64,000 nucleotides of DNA from Batkoa obscura (taxonomy: Eukaryota > Entomophthoromycota > Entomophthoromycetes > Entomophthorales > Batkoaceae). The notes beneath the pieces were generated by a model, which was not told the origin of the DNA, did no database searches, and was given only the letters and a program-made list of their open reading frames with translations. Both the position numbers and the translations under genes were made by a program. Shown here piece by piece: positions 36,076 through 46,261 of this stretch. The stretch's first letter is position 1. Every line of letters begins with the position of its first letter. The stretch is taken from NCBI GenBank assembly GCA_030770535.1, contig JASVEC010000020.1, forward strand, positions 1-64,000, given 5' to 3'.

Positions 36076-37128
36076 TTATTCTACTTTACCTTCAGACATT
36101 AATTCTGGATTCGGTTTAGCATCTGAAGATTTAAATTCAGGTGAATTTGGTACAGGTTTTAATGGTGGCTCTGCTTTGTCGCTAGGTGGTGGTGACGATT
36201 CACTACTGAGTGTTGGTGGCGGTAAAGTTTGAGTTATTGAACTTGGTTCTTTTTTATGCTCAATAGTTGTAGGTTGTGTAACTTCACTTTTTACTTCAGT
36301 AGAAGTAGGTTGTGTAACTTCACTTTTTACTTCAGTAGAAGTAGGTTGTGTAACTTCACTTTTTACTTCAGTAGAAGTAGGTTGTGTAACTTCACTTTTT
36401 ACTTCAGTAGAAGTAGGTTGTGTAACTTCACTTTTTACTTCGGCAGAGGTAGGTTGTCCAGCCTCACTTTTTATTTCGGGAGGTGGAGATTGAGTTGTTT
36501 CATTTTTTACTTCAGGAGGTGGAGATTGGGTTGTTTCATTTTTTACTTCAACAGAGGTAGGCTGCGCTGAAGTTGGCTGGGCGGTTTCCTCTTTTGGTTG
36601 AGTAGGAGAAGCTTGGGGTGATTCCAAAGGTGGAGTATAATTAACTGTTGGTTGAGATGAAGCAGGAGAAGCACTAGTACTAGCTACTGCGTCTCCCTTG
36701 CCTTCTTCTACTTTTGGAAAATTTGTTGCTTGTGTAGTATTTGCTTCGACTGGAGTAGAAGCATTGATGCTGTTTACTTTGCTTATTATAGTATTTGATG
36801 CATTTGATACTACTGGGGCGGGAGTAGATGGTATTACTTTTGAAGCACTATTTTCAGATGCTTGAAGAGTACTTTGAGGAACGTTAGCTGAGTTTACTTG
36901 TTTAGCAGGTTCTGTTATTAATGTTGGGGTACTTGCTGGTACTATAGCTGATACAGATAATGCGGAGGTTGTTGGTGCTAGTGAAGATATTGGTAACCCT
37001 TTTGCATCAAAACCAACAGTAAACTTCTCTGGATGCCACATACCATCATCAAAACTTAAACAATGTTTGAAATGGATTATAGTAATCAACAAATTAATTA
37101 TAATCGATGAATTATGAATAAATTTCAT
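36076..37128 (-). CDS. Secreted Pro/Thr/Ser-rich repeat protein, 350 aa
   Basis: Single exon. A signal peptide (about residues 1-25, with IIINLLITIIHF as the hydrophobic core) precedes SFDDGMWHPEKFTVGFDAKG, the only globular-looking stretch. The rest is low-complexity Pro, Thr, Ser and Ala, with a central array of the 12-residue unit EVKSEVTQPTST encoded by nearly identical 36-nt repeats. There is no C-terminal GPI signal and no membrane helix; the end is acidic (ELMSEGKVE). It is probably a glycosylated wall or extracellular protein whose length varies by repeat slippage. No family is recognised. Confidence 0.7.
   Translation of the reverse strand: MKFIHNSSIIINLLITIIHFKHCLSFDDGMWHPEKFTVGFDAKGLPISSLAPTTSALSVSAIVPASTPTLITEPAKQVNSANVPQSTLQASENSASKVIPSTPAPVVSNASNTIISKVNSINASTPVEANTTQATNFPKVEEGKGDAVASTSASPASSQPTVNYTPPLESPQASPTQPKEETAQPTSAQPTSVEVKNETTQSPPPEVKNETTQSPPPEIKSEAGQPTSAEVKSEVTQPTSTEVKSEVTQPTSTEVKSEVTQPTSTEVKSEVTQPTSTEVKSEVTQPTTIEHKKEPSSITQTLPPPTLSSESSPPPSDKAEPPLKPVPNSPEFKSSDAKPNPELMSEGKVE
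36271..36450 (-). repeat. 36-nt tandem coding repeat, five units
   Basis: Units of 36 nt begin at 36271, 36307, 36343, 36379 and 36415. They are essentially identical except near the end of the last; degenerate units continue to about 36570. Sequence identity points to recent expansion. Confidence 0.92.
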
Positions 37129-38148
37129 TGTATAGCAGATGTATTTTATTATAAATTTGCGAAACTTAAATTGAAGTTCAAAGTAAAAATTGCTTATATT
37201 TATATTATTCCTTTATTTCAATATGTTGTTTTTAGTTTCCTCAATCGCTTGATCACTAACATATTTAGTTTGGATTCTATATTTTAATTTCATTCGAGTT
37301 ATACTGTTGTTACAAATTATATTGCATCATTAAATTTAACTGTAAAACTTAAACTTTTTATACTACTATTAAATAAAGAAATAGTATAGAAATTCCTATA
37401 TTTGGATAAAAATGCAAGACTTGATACATCAAATTAATATTATTAATCAAAAAATCAAAATGAGTAAAAGAGTCATAATCAATATTTAAAAAAGACCTTT
37501 GCTGGCATTTGGTAAGATTTAATTATTAAAAATTAAGATAGTGAAAGTAATTATGATAACAAATTGCTCTAATATATAAATATATTGTAAAGTATAACGT
37601 AAATACAATACAATATTATATATATTTTAAAAATGAATAGCTGTTTTAAAAAGCTGCGGTTTGTTTATGGGTTTTAAATAACAACTTATTTTTAACATTT
37701 GAATTCTTTAGAATATAAATTTAAATAATTAAGATAGTTATTTAAAGGTATTAATTTAAATACAAATAATACTTTAGTGATGTATAGTTTAAGGATAAGC
37801 CTTTTGACTCAATAATTTTCCTTTATAATACACTTTTTTTAATACATATGAAAACTAGTAGTAAAATAATAAGTTTATAAACCTCACAGTACTTTATTTT
37901 AACTTAAACATCTTATTTATTTTGTAAAGTGTATTATTACTCTTCTATAAAAATTGAAGGGGAAGGAACTTGACAGTTAATGATTGGTAGAAATTGGTAA
38001 AATTGGGATTGATAAATGATTCTAAATAAAAATTCGAAGCTAAGCAAAATAGCATATTGAAATAAATAATTTGGTTCTCCTTTTTAAACTCAATTTAGCC
38101 AAAAAAATTATATTAATAGCACTGATTTTATAATTATCTTTTATTAAA
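37129..38148. other. Intergenic spacer
   Basis: About 1 kb of AT-rich DNA between divergent genes. I see no ORF, structured RNA or repeat. Confidence 0.5.
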
Positions 38149-40626
38149 ATGATTGAGTTTTATAAATCTGATAAGTTAATTATAGGTTCTTTTGAAGAGG
38201 AGGATAGAGAATTTCTTCTTTCAATTCCATTAATGAAAAACCCAAAATCAAATACAAGGTGGTGCATAACTTCAGAACAAAGTAAAAAGAAAAAGAAGTC
38301 GAAAAACACAGTCAAAATTGAAGAAGTTGAGAGTGATGAAGCTAAGAGTGTCGAAATTAAAGATGAAGCCAAAGATATTGTTGGTGTTAAGGAAGTTGAA
38401 AGTGAAGTCGGAGATAGTATACTAATAAAAAAAGTCGAAAATAAGATAAGGAATAGTGTCAATAATGAAGTAGTAAAAAAGGAAATTGAAAAGCAGGTTA
38501 AAAGTGAAGCCCAAAGAAGTGCTGATAATAAAGAAGTTGATAACAAAGAAGTTGAAAATAAAGCCCAAAATAGTACTAGTAATAAAGTAATCAAAGGTGA
38601 AGTTAAAAGTAATGTTAAAAGTGAGGAGGTTAGAAATGAAGCTAAAAGTGAAGTCAGAAGTAGTGATAATATTAAAGAAGTTGGAAAAGAGATCAGAAAT
38701 AGTAATGAAGCTAAAGAAGTTAAAAGTGAAGAAGCCAAATTAAACCCTAAGTCTGTAAAATTTTCGTTCGCAAACATCGTTTCAAAAAGCGATAAAAGAG
38801 AAGATATTAATAATAAACCAAAAGTAAACGGCAATAAGAATGAGTCAATCCCTAAAAACGATACTGAGAACCCAGTTGATGTAATTAATGCTAAAAAGCA
38901 AAATAATAATTTAGATAAAAAAAGCAATCCTGTTAAAGCAACCAGTAGTAAAGTTAATAACGAGACCAAAGATATCAATAAAGATTCAAAACCAACTAAT
39001 GGTGTAAAAAATGGTATACATAATAAAAACAACGTTTTAGAAAACCAAACAAGGATTGAATCCGAAAATAAACTGCAGAATGGTCAAGGTGTAAATAAGC
39101 CTTTAAAAACTGGACCAAAGGAAATAAATGGAAAAGATATTAAGGGGAAAGATGCTAAAAGAAAGGAAGCTAACGAGAAGGAAACCAACCTAAAGGAAGT
39201 CAACGGAGAAGAAAAAAACGATAAGGGAATAAATGCAAAGGAAATTAACGATAAGGAAGACAATGTAAGTGAAACTAACGAAAAAGAGGCTTCTAGTCCA
39301 AACCAACAAAAGAGTCCAGTTGGCCCTATCAAAAAAGCACCATTTAGTTGGGCAAAAGTAGTATCTAAAACCCCTGATAATAAACAGTCCATTGTTATAT
39401 CAGGAAATACTGTAAAATTTAATGAATCTACTATAGCACCATCAATTCCAAAAGGCTCTATCAATAAAAGAGCACAAAACATAGTTGAGCTTTTTAATGA
39501 TGTTAAAATATTTACTAAAAATTCAACTATTGCTTCACGTGGAATCATAAATCATAATTTACTATGTTATGCTAATTCTACTTTACAAGCTTTATTACAT
39601 TGTCCACCTTTTTTCAATTTGCTACGTATGATAGCACCTGTCGTTAAAGTACCTCAAAATAGTAATACATTAGATGCCCCTATATTAACCGCATTGCTTG
39701 AATTCTATGAAGAATATAAAAACATACCAAAACATGGATACATTGAACCCATTCATCCCTCTTTTATCATTAGTATTGTAAAAAGTTTAGGGGAACGATT
39801 TAAAACTCAAATTGGACAACAAGAAGATGCCCATGAATTTTTAGATATTTTATTGAATGGTTTAGATGAAGAATTTCTTTCAATTTTTAAAAAAGGGGAT
39901 TTTAAAATGAATAGTAAAATATTACAACAAAAAGATATTGTTATTCACATTACTAAAGAAATGAATAGTATGGATATAGAAGAAGATGGAGATGATTGGG
40001 TAGGTGTTGGTGCGAAAAATAAACAATTTATAGATCGTGGTTTTAAAATGGTTAATACTCCAATTACTGCTTTGTTCTCTTGTATTTACAGTAGCACATT
40101 AAAATGTACTGGAGAAAAGCCTAAAGTAAGTCATAATTCATCAATTTATTTGCAATTAGAAATAGAACCATCGCATATTGATTCTGTTGAAGATGCTATT
40201 ATTCATTTACTTGAACCTGAAACAATTGAAGAAAAAGGTTCTATTACAACAACAAAGCAAGTAAGTATTAAAGCCTTACCACCAATACTTGTATTGCAAC
40301 TTAAAAATGTGAATTATGATCCGCTCTATGGTCAAGTTAAAATTAAAAAAGAATTAGATTATCCATTAGTATTAACTATTCCACCTCCAGAAGTATCCTT
40401 AAAAAGTAAATCAATACCACCAACACAATATAAATTAATTTCAGTAATTTATCACCATGGTAATGAAGCTATGGCAGGTCATTATACATGTGATGTAAGA
40501 TATGGCGATGATGCTTGGTTTTATTTCAATGATGAGTTAGTAGAAAAACTTAAACCAGAAAGCGTGGGTACAAGTGAACATACCTATGATGGTTCCCCTT
40601 ATTTATTATTTTATCAAAGGGTTTAA
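38149..40626 (+). CDS. USP10/Ubp3-like ubiquitin carboxyl-terminal hydrolase
   Basis: Single exon, 825 aa. Residues 45-400 are highly charged low-complexity sequence with imperfect KEV/SEV/NKE repeats. The USP catalytic domain runs from about 462 to 825: Cys box RGIINHNLLCYANSTLQALL with catalytic Cys473, GQQEDAHEFLDILLNGL, and His box GNEAMAGHYTCDVRY with His778, ending SPYLLFYQRV. In the Cys box the usual glycine three residues before the cysteine is Asn, but the oxyanion-hole Asn five residues before is kept. CYxNATLQ-type spacing and CPPFFNLL match USP10/Ubp3, which deubiquitinates trafficking and stress substrates together with G3BP/Bre5. The charged N-terminus may bind partners. Confidence 0.88.
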   Translation: MIEFYKSDKLIIGSFEEEDREFLLSIPLMKNPKSNTRWCITSEQSKKKKKSKNTVKIEEVESDEAKSVEIKDEAKDIVGVKEVESEVGDSILIKKVENKIRNSVNNEVVKKEIEKQVKSEAQRSADNKEVDNKEVENKAQNSTSNKVIKGEVKSNVKSEEVRNEAKSEVRSSDNIKEVGKEIRNSNEAKEVKSEEAKLNPKSVKFSFANIVSKSDKREDINNKPKVNGNKNESIPKNDTENPVDVINAKKQNNNLDKKSNPVKATSSKVNNETKDINKDSKPTNGVKNGIHNKNNVLENQTRIESENKLQNGQGVNKPLKTGPKEINGKDIKGKDAKRKEANEKETNLKEVNGEEKNDKGINAKEINDKEDNVSETNEKEASSPNQQKSPVGPIKKAPFSWAKVVSKTPDNKQSIVISGNTVKFNESTIAPSIPKGSINKRAQNIVELFNDVKIFTKNSTIASRGIINHNLLCYANSTLQALLHCPPFFNLLRMIAPVVKVPQNSNTLDAPILTALLEFYEEYKNIPKHGYIEPIHPSFIISIVKSLGERFKTQIGQQEDAHEFLDILLNGLDEEFLSIFKKGDFKMNSKILQQKDIVIHITKEMNSMDIEEDGDDWVGVGAKNKQFIDRGFKMVNTPITALFSCIYSSTLKCTGEKPKVSHNSSIYLQLEIEPSHIDSVEDAIIHLLEPETIEEKGSITTTKQVSIKALPPILVLQLKNVNYDPLYGQVKIKKELDYPLVLTIPPPEVSLKSKSIPPTQYKLISVIYHHGNEAMAGHYTCDVRYGDDAWFYFNDELVEKLKPESVGTSEHTYDGSPYLLFYQRV

Positions 40627-40790
40627 TAATATAAAATTTAAGGCTGTAATGGCTGAGTAGTAGATATTTTTTTTATAATGTGATGTCAAGTAAAAATAAA
40701 GAATTAATAGTTATCATTTAAATAGTAATAATATTTTTAATTTATTTTATAAAATTATTAATTTTTGTATTTTTTCATTCTAATAAAAAA

Positions 40791-40920
40791 TTAATTTAAT
40801 TCTATCTCCCATTTATCACATTTTGAGGATTGAGCCTTGATAAGATCAAAAAGATGTGCTACTTGCTATCCATGTGTAACAGTCATTAAATGGGACTTCA
40901 TACTAGGACCTGCCTGAGGG
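40791..40920 (-). other. Coding-like stretch antisense to the RPB9 promoter, unassigned
   Basis: On the minus strand a frame reads AGPSMKSHLMTVTHG, then a TAG, then QVAHLFDLIKAQSSKCDKWE and a TAA at 40791-40793. Both halves look protein-like and are less AT-rich than their flanks. Either the TAG interrupts one small protein, or a 47-nt intron with a poor GTCCTAG donor removes the first half and joins ALRQ to QVAHLF. No convincing start exon was found and no family is recognised. Confidence 0.3.
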
Positions 40921-41075
40921 CGTTAAATTAAATTGACATGAAATAAAATTGACTGGATAAACTTTGATTAAGTATACTTTAAAAAAATAATTCCATTGGT
41001 TAGTTACTAAAGCTTCAAAACTAAACTTAGCAACACACTCATTTTTTATTTTTTTCAAAAAAAACTCCAAAAAAA

Positions 41076-41768
41076 ATGCCCAAAATTATATTTTGTAGGA
41101 AATGTAATAATATGACCTACCCGCGGATAGTGCGGGAAACTTCTAATTTATGTTATTTTTGTATCAAATGCCAAGCGGCCGCTTTAGGTAGTGAAAATTG
41201 TGTTTATCATCATCAAATATCGCATGTACCTAGTGAGTCTAAAATGGTAGTACCTGAACTTGGTGCGGATTTTACTTTACCTAGAAACTCAGGTGAAAAA
41301 TGTCCAAAATGTGATGCACCAGAGCCTGTATTTTTCCAAAGTAATTCAAAACACAAAGAAACTACTATGGTATTGTACTATGTTTGTTCAAGAAATAAAT
41401 GTTCTCATCGTTGGAATACTAAACCAGCTAAAAAGAAAGAAGAAAGAGAAGATAAAGACTTGGAAGAATTTGAAGGAGAGAATAACAATGAGGATATGAG
41501 AGGTAATGATACAATTAATGATATTGTCAATGAACCAGATTATGAAGATGATAATTACCAAGATGACGATAATATTTTTGAACCAAACTCTCAAGATGAA
41601 GATATAATTCAAGAAGACATTATCAAAAAAGAAAAGGATGAAAAAGCGATAGAAAATAATGAAAATAATCCAATAATAAATAATGAAGCTGATGAAAGTC
41701 AAGAGTTAAATGAAGTGGATTTTGAAGATTATGATATTAAAGAAGAAGGTTATGGAGGTGATTTCTAA
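41076..41768 (+). CDS. RPB9: RNA polymerase II subunit RPB9 with an acidic C-terminal extension
   Basis: Single exon, 230 aa. The N-terminal zinc ribbon is CRKCNNMTYP with CYFCIKC, followed by ENCVYHHQI. A TFIIS-like ribbon comprises DFTLPRNSGEKCPKCD, VFFQS, TTMVLYYVCSRNKCSHRW. These two ribbons account for about 120 residues, the usual full length of Rpb9, which supports transcript cleavage, start-site choice and fidelity. The remaining 110 residues are strongly acidic (DNYQDDDNIFEP, EEGYGGDF) and have no counterpart in model Rpb9. The frame continues unbroken from the ribbon, so fusion to another gene is unlikely. Confidence 0.92.
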   Translation: MPKIIFCRKCNNMTYPRIVRETSNLCYFCIKCQAAALGSENCVYHHQISHVPSESKMVVPELGADFTLPRNSGEKCPKCDAPEPVFFQSNSKHKETTMVLYYVCSRNKCSHRWNTKPAKKKEEREDKDLEEFEGENNNEDMRGNDTINDIVNEPDYEDDNYQDDDNIFEPNSQDEDIIQEDIIKKEKDEKAIENNENNPIINNEADESQELNEVDFEDYDIKEEGYGGDF

Positions 41769-41923
41769 TTCTTTTGACTAGGCAGTAGATAAAATTTAAA
41801 ATATTTTCTTTTAAACTAATTTTTTGACTTAACTTATTTCTAATATATTATTATTTTTGTTTTACTTAAACGTATATTCAATAATTTAAAATATAAACAA
41901 AATCAAATTATAAACAATAAAAG

Positions 41924-43047
41924 TTAAGCTTCTATTTTATTAAAATGAGAAAATAAATCAGTCAATAATTGTTGAATAGCAAATTGTATAATTTGATAAA
42001 CGATAGTTTGTTGTTCTTCAGACAGCTTATCTAAAGATAAAATATCTTCATCATTCTTATTAATTAAAGTTGTAATAGATTTTGGAAGAAATTGCGAAAA
42101 GTTATAAATTATAGGTAATTTTAAGGCAGGATCATATAAAGTCAAACAAAACAAAATATCCGTTTCATTATCTTCAATTACCTTCATATTGATAATTTGA
42201 ATACATAAATAAAATATACTTTCTTTGGTTGGTATCATTAATTGAGTTTCTAAATTTTTAAATAAGTTATTGTTCTTTTGTTCTTTATCTTCTTTTAATA
42301 CTTGGTTCTCTTTTTGTAACTCATAGCTAATATTCGCTTTTTCAACTTTAAACTAAACAATTAATTAATTAATTAATATTAATATATAAATTAAGCTTAC
42401 TTTAGCAACATTATAACCTTCATTTAAACCTGGAGCAGGAACATCCAATAATTTCAAAGTATCATTATTTAATCCACTTCCTTCATTAGTTAGTAACTTT
42501 CTACCATCTTTAATAACAATTTTTTTAAAGTTAGCTTTATCATCTAGTATATGATCCCATAACTGTTGAATGTCATTTTGAATCATTGTAACGTCTTGAT
42601 TACAAATTAGATAAATAGTTAATTGATTAATATATTCCGTTGGACTTTTTAATGTATTCATTACATTTGTTACTGACTCTTTTGTTAACTCTTTAATTTC
42701 ACTCCCTAAAATATAACTTTCTTTAATAAAATAAAAAACAAAATCATAATAAACTTGCCTAATTTGTTGATAGTTGTATTTAAATAAGCAGTATTCGGAC
42801 TGGTTTGTACTTTTTCACTTAATTCATTGATAGCACTTCTTACTGAAGTTAAATTCGTTTGTAAATATTGCATATTTTGATTATCTTGAATCACTTTAGT
42901 AGCACTTCCCCACAACCCTGAAAAACTCCAATTATTTTGTGACGTTTCATTATCTTTTAGATCCTTTTTCTCGTCTTTTACATCTTTTATGTCCTCCTTT
43001 ACTTGCTTTATCTCCTCTTTTACTTCTTTATTATTGTTATTTTCCAT
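41924..43047 (-). CDS. Mtc1/FAM114-like protein (DUF5427 type)
   Basis: Three exons on the minus strand (43047-42759, 42705-42401, 42352-41924) give 340 aa. A Lys/Glu-rich start is followed by the WSFSGLWGSATKV block typical of FAM114/Mtc1 proteins, helices, QLTIYLICNQDVTMIQND, ESIFYLCIQIINM and LTLYDPALKLPIIYNFSQFL, in the same order as in fungal Mtc1. Yeast Mtc1 is a COPI-associated Golgi protein, also linked genetically to telomere capping. The first intron has a GC donor (GCAAGT) and a normal acceptor; no GT donor restores the frame nearby. Identification is by block order and is moderately secure. Confidence 0.6.
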
Positions 43048-43718
43048 TTTTTAGATTTAACTTGTTTATTTTTATTAAAATTAAAATGAAGTTAAATTCT
43101 AATATTTTGTGATATTTAATTGGATTAAACATTATTTGTAATTTATTTAGCATTAACACTATAGTATCAATATTTTAATAATATTGAGTTACTACTATTA
43201 CTATTGAGTTACAAGTAATATTAACAAATCAACATTACTTGAACTATATTAGCTTAGTTTGTTAGTATTTATAACTCATGATTTAGAATAATAGTAAATA
43301 ATCAAGGTGGAACATTCTTTTGTTTAAAAATTAGACAAGATTTTTTAACTTTTAACTTTAAAAAGTAATCAGGTTTTTGAAAGAAAATACTTTCTAAGCC
43401 ACTTAATTTTTAACATTTCAATGTAAAAGTTTAAATGATAAATATGTTTTTTTTAATACTGTGTTTTATTTAAATAAACAGATTTCTTAATATTGTGATA
43501 TTATTTTATAATTTATTTATTTAACCTTGAAAATTAAATTAGATTAAATTTCTTTTAGCAATTTAAATAATAGCATTAAAAACGTAATCAAATTGGGGTC
43601 CACAAAATGAGCCATTTGGCTCATTATAAATGATTGGTTCAAATCAATTAAAATTTTATCATAATTCCAACTTAAGCCACCAGAAATTTATCTTAATTAT
43701 TTTTATACTTTTAACAAT
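43048..43718. other. Divergent promoter region, MTC1-like / VMA1
   Basis: AT-rich, with an ATTGG box (TGATTGGTTCAAATC near 43632) about 90 bp before the V-ATPase start. No ORF. Confidence 0.5.
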
Positions 43719-46261
43719 ATGGTAAATTAATTAAAATAAAGAATACAAATAAATAATAATATCATACTTAGGCGGGTGCTTTAGAAAACGCAAAAAAATA
43801 TTTACCAAAGATTCAAGATGAAGAAAGAGAAAGTCGTTTCGGCTATATTTTTTCAGTTTCTGGTCCAGGTAAATTAGATTAACTATAAATTGTAAATTAA
43901 TTTTAACTTTTATTTGATAGTTGTGGTCGCTGAAAAAATGTATGGCTCTGCTATGTATGAATTAGTATGTTTTATAACGACGTTATTTATATATGAGTAT
44001 ATTTATTAATATTATCTTTTAAAATAGGTACGTGTAGGCTATGAAGAGTTAGTTGGTGAAGTTATTCGTATTGATAGAGATAAAGCTACTATTCAAGTTT
44101 ATGAAGAAACTTGTAAGGAATAATAAATTAGTTTCATAGAAGAGAAATATTAAAATTTGTTATTTTTAGCTGGTTTAACTATTGGTGATCCTGTATTAAA
44201 AACTGGTAAACCACTTTCAGTTGAACTTGGTCCAGGTAGATAGCAATTTAAACTATAAACAATCATAATGACTTACTAATTTTGTTTTATTTCAGGTTTA
44301 ATGGAAAATATTTTTGATGGTATTCAGCGTCCATTAAAGGTAAGTTATATTTATATATTGATAGTGTAATACTGATATAATTTTTTATTAGGCTATTCAA
44401 GATCAAAGTGAAAGTATTTATATTCCACGTGGTGTTGCTACTACTGCTTTAGATAAAACTATTTCTTGGGATTTTTCTCCAACTGATTTTAAAGTGATTT
44501 GATATTGTAGCATTGTAATATATTTATTAATAATTTATTATAAATAATAGGTTGGTGATCATATTACCGGGGGTGATATTTTCGGCAGTATTTTTGAGAA
44601 TTCTCTCTTGAAGAATCATTCAATTATTTTACCACCTAAAGCACTTGGTACTGTTACTTATATTGCTCCAAAAGGACAATATACTATTGATGTAAATACA
44701 AATCATAATTAATTTAATAACAATGACTAAATAATTACTCTTTAAACAGGATACTGTTTTAGAAGTTGAATTCAATGGTGTAACTAATAAATATACTATG
44801 ATGCATACTTGGCCAGTACGTTCCCCAAGGCCAGTAGCTGAAAAATTAGCAGCTAATCATCCACTTTTAACTGGGCAACGTGTACTTGATGCTCTTTTCC
44901 CGTAATTTGATTTGAATATTTTATTATGTATATTTTGTTTAAATAATTATTTAGTTGTGTACAAGGTGGCACTACCGCTATCCCAGGCGCTTTTGGATGT
45001 GGTAAAACTGTAATTTCTCAATCCCTTTCAAAATATTCCAACTCTGATATCATTATTTATGTTGGTTGTGGTGAACGTGGTAATGAGATGGCTGAAGTAT
45101 TAATGGATTTCCCAGAAGTAAGAATATCACTTAGTTTAATAATACCATAGTTTATTAATTAATTTTAACTTGATAATTAGTTATCTGTTGCTATTGATGG
45201 TCAACAAGAATCTATCATGAAGCGTACTACTTTAGTAGCTAATACATCTAATATGCCTGTAGCTGCCCGTGAAGCTTCTATTTATACTGGTATTACTCTT
45301 TCTGAATATTTCCGTGATATGGGACGTAATGTTGCTATGATGGCTGATTCCACTTCTCGTTGGGCTGAAGCTTTACGTGAAATTTCGGGTCGTTTAGCTG
45401 AAATGCCAGCTGATTCTGGTTATCCAGCCTACCTTGGTGCCCGTCTTGCTTCTTTCTATGAGCGTGCTGGTAAAGTTACTTGTTTAGGTAATCCAAGACG
45501 TGAAGGTAGTGTTAGTGTAGTTGGTGCTGTATCGCCACCAGGTGGTGATTTCTCAGATCCAGTTACTTCAGCTACTTTAGGCATTGTACAAGTGTTTTGG
45601 GGCTTAGATAAAAAATTAGCTCAACGTAAACATTTCCCTTCTGTTAATTGGTCCCAATCTTATTCTAAGTACATGAAGGCACTTGAACCTTATTATGAAA
45701 AAGCAGATTCTGAATTCATTGGATTACGTACTAAATGTAAAGAAATTCTTCAAATGGAAGAAGATCTTTCTGAAATTGTACAATTAGTAGGAAAGGTAAA
45801 TTCGGTTTGTAATAAAAACAATGAATGTTTATTAATATTATTTTAATAGAGTGCTTTAGCTGAAAGTGATAAGATTACTTTAGAAGTAGCACGTATTATT
45901 AAAGATGATTTCTTACAACAAAATGGGTATTCATCATATGATAAATATTGCCCATTTTATAAAACAGTCTGGTTATTACGTAATATGATTAGCTTTTATA
46001 GAGAGGCTACTCACGCAGTTGAAGTAACTAATAACCAAATTACATGGGCTAAAATTCGTGATTCTATGGGTGATTTACTTTATAAATTATCATCTATGAA
46101 ATTTGAGGTAAAATCTATTGTTACAAAATTTATAAATGTGCGATATTTAATATTTTATTTTATTAATTTAGGATCCTGCTGATGGTGAAGAAGTATTAGT
46201 TTCTCGTTATCAAAACCTTCAAAAAGAAATTGAAGAACGATTCCGTCAACTTGTAGATTAA
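43719..46261 (+). CDS. VMA1: V-type proton ATPase catalytic subunit A
   Basis: Thirteen exons give 619 aa: 43719-43721, 43772-43868, 43921-43964, 44028-44112, 44170-44235, 44296-44339, 44392-44493, 44551-44691, 44750-44901, 44955-45117, 45181-45795, 45850-46107, 46172-46261. The first exon is the ATG alone; translation continues [20 protein letters not shown]. The P-loop is [14 protein letters not shown], followed by [40 protein letters not shown] and a C-terminus ending ERFRQLVD. This subunit hydrolyses ATP in the V1 sector to drive proton pumping into vacuoles and endosomes. No intein is present at the GCGERGNEM site used by the yeast VMA1 intein. It is the most intron-rich gene in the window. 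Confidence 0.98.

Noticed and set aside
36271-36570. CRISPR-like array
   Set aside because: The units are 36 nt with no spacers and encode a repetitive secreted protein in one open frame.
38160-39548. Long minus-strand frames across the USP10-like gene
   Set aside because: Leu/Ser-rich shadows of the Lys/Glu-rich coding strand.
45070-45090. Intein at the VMA1 insertion site
   Set aside because: GCGERGNEM is continuous; no intein is present.
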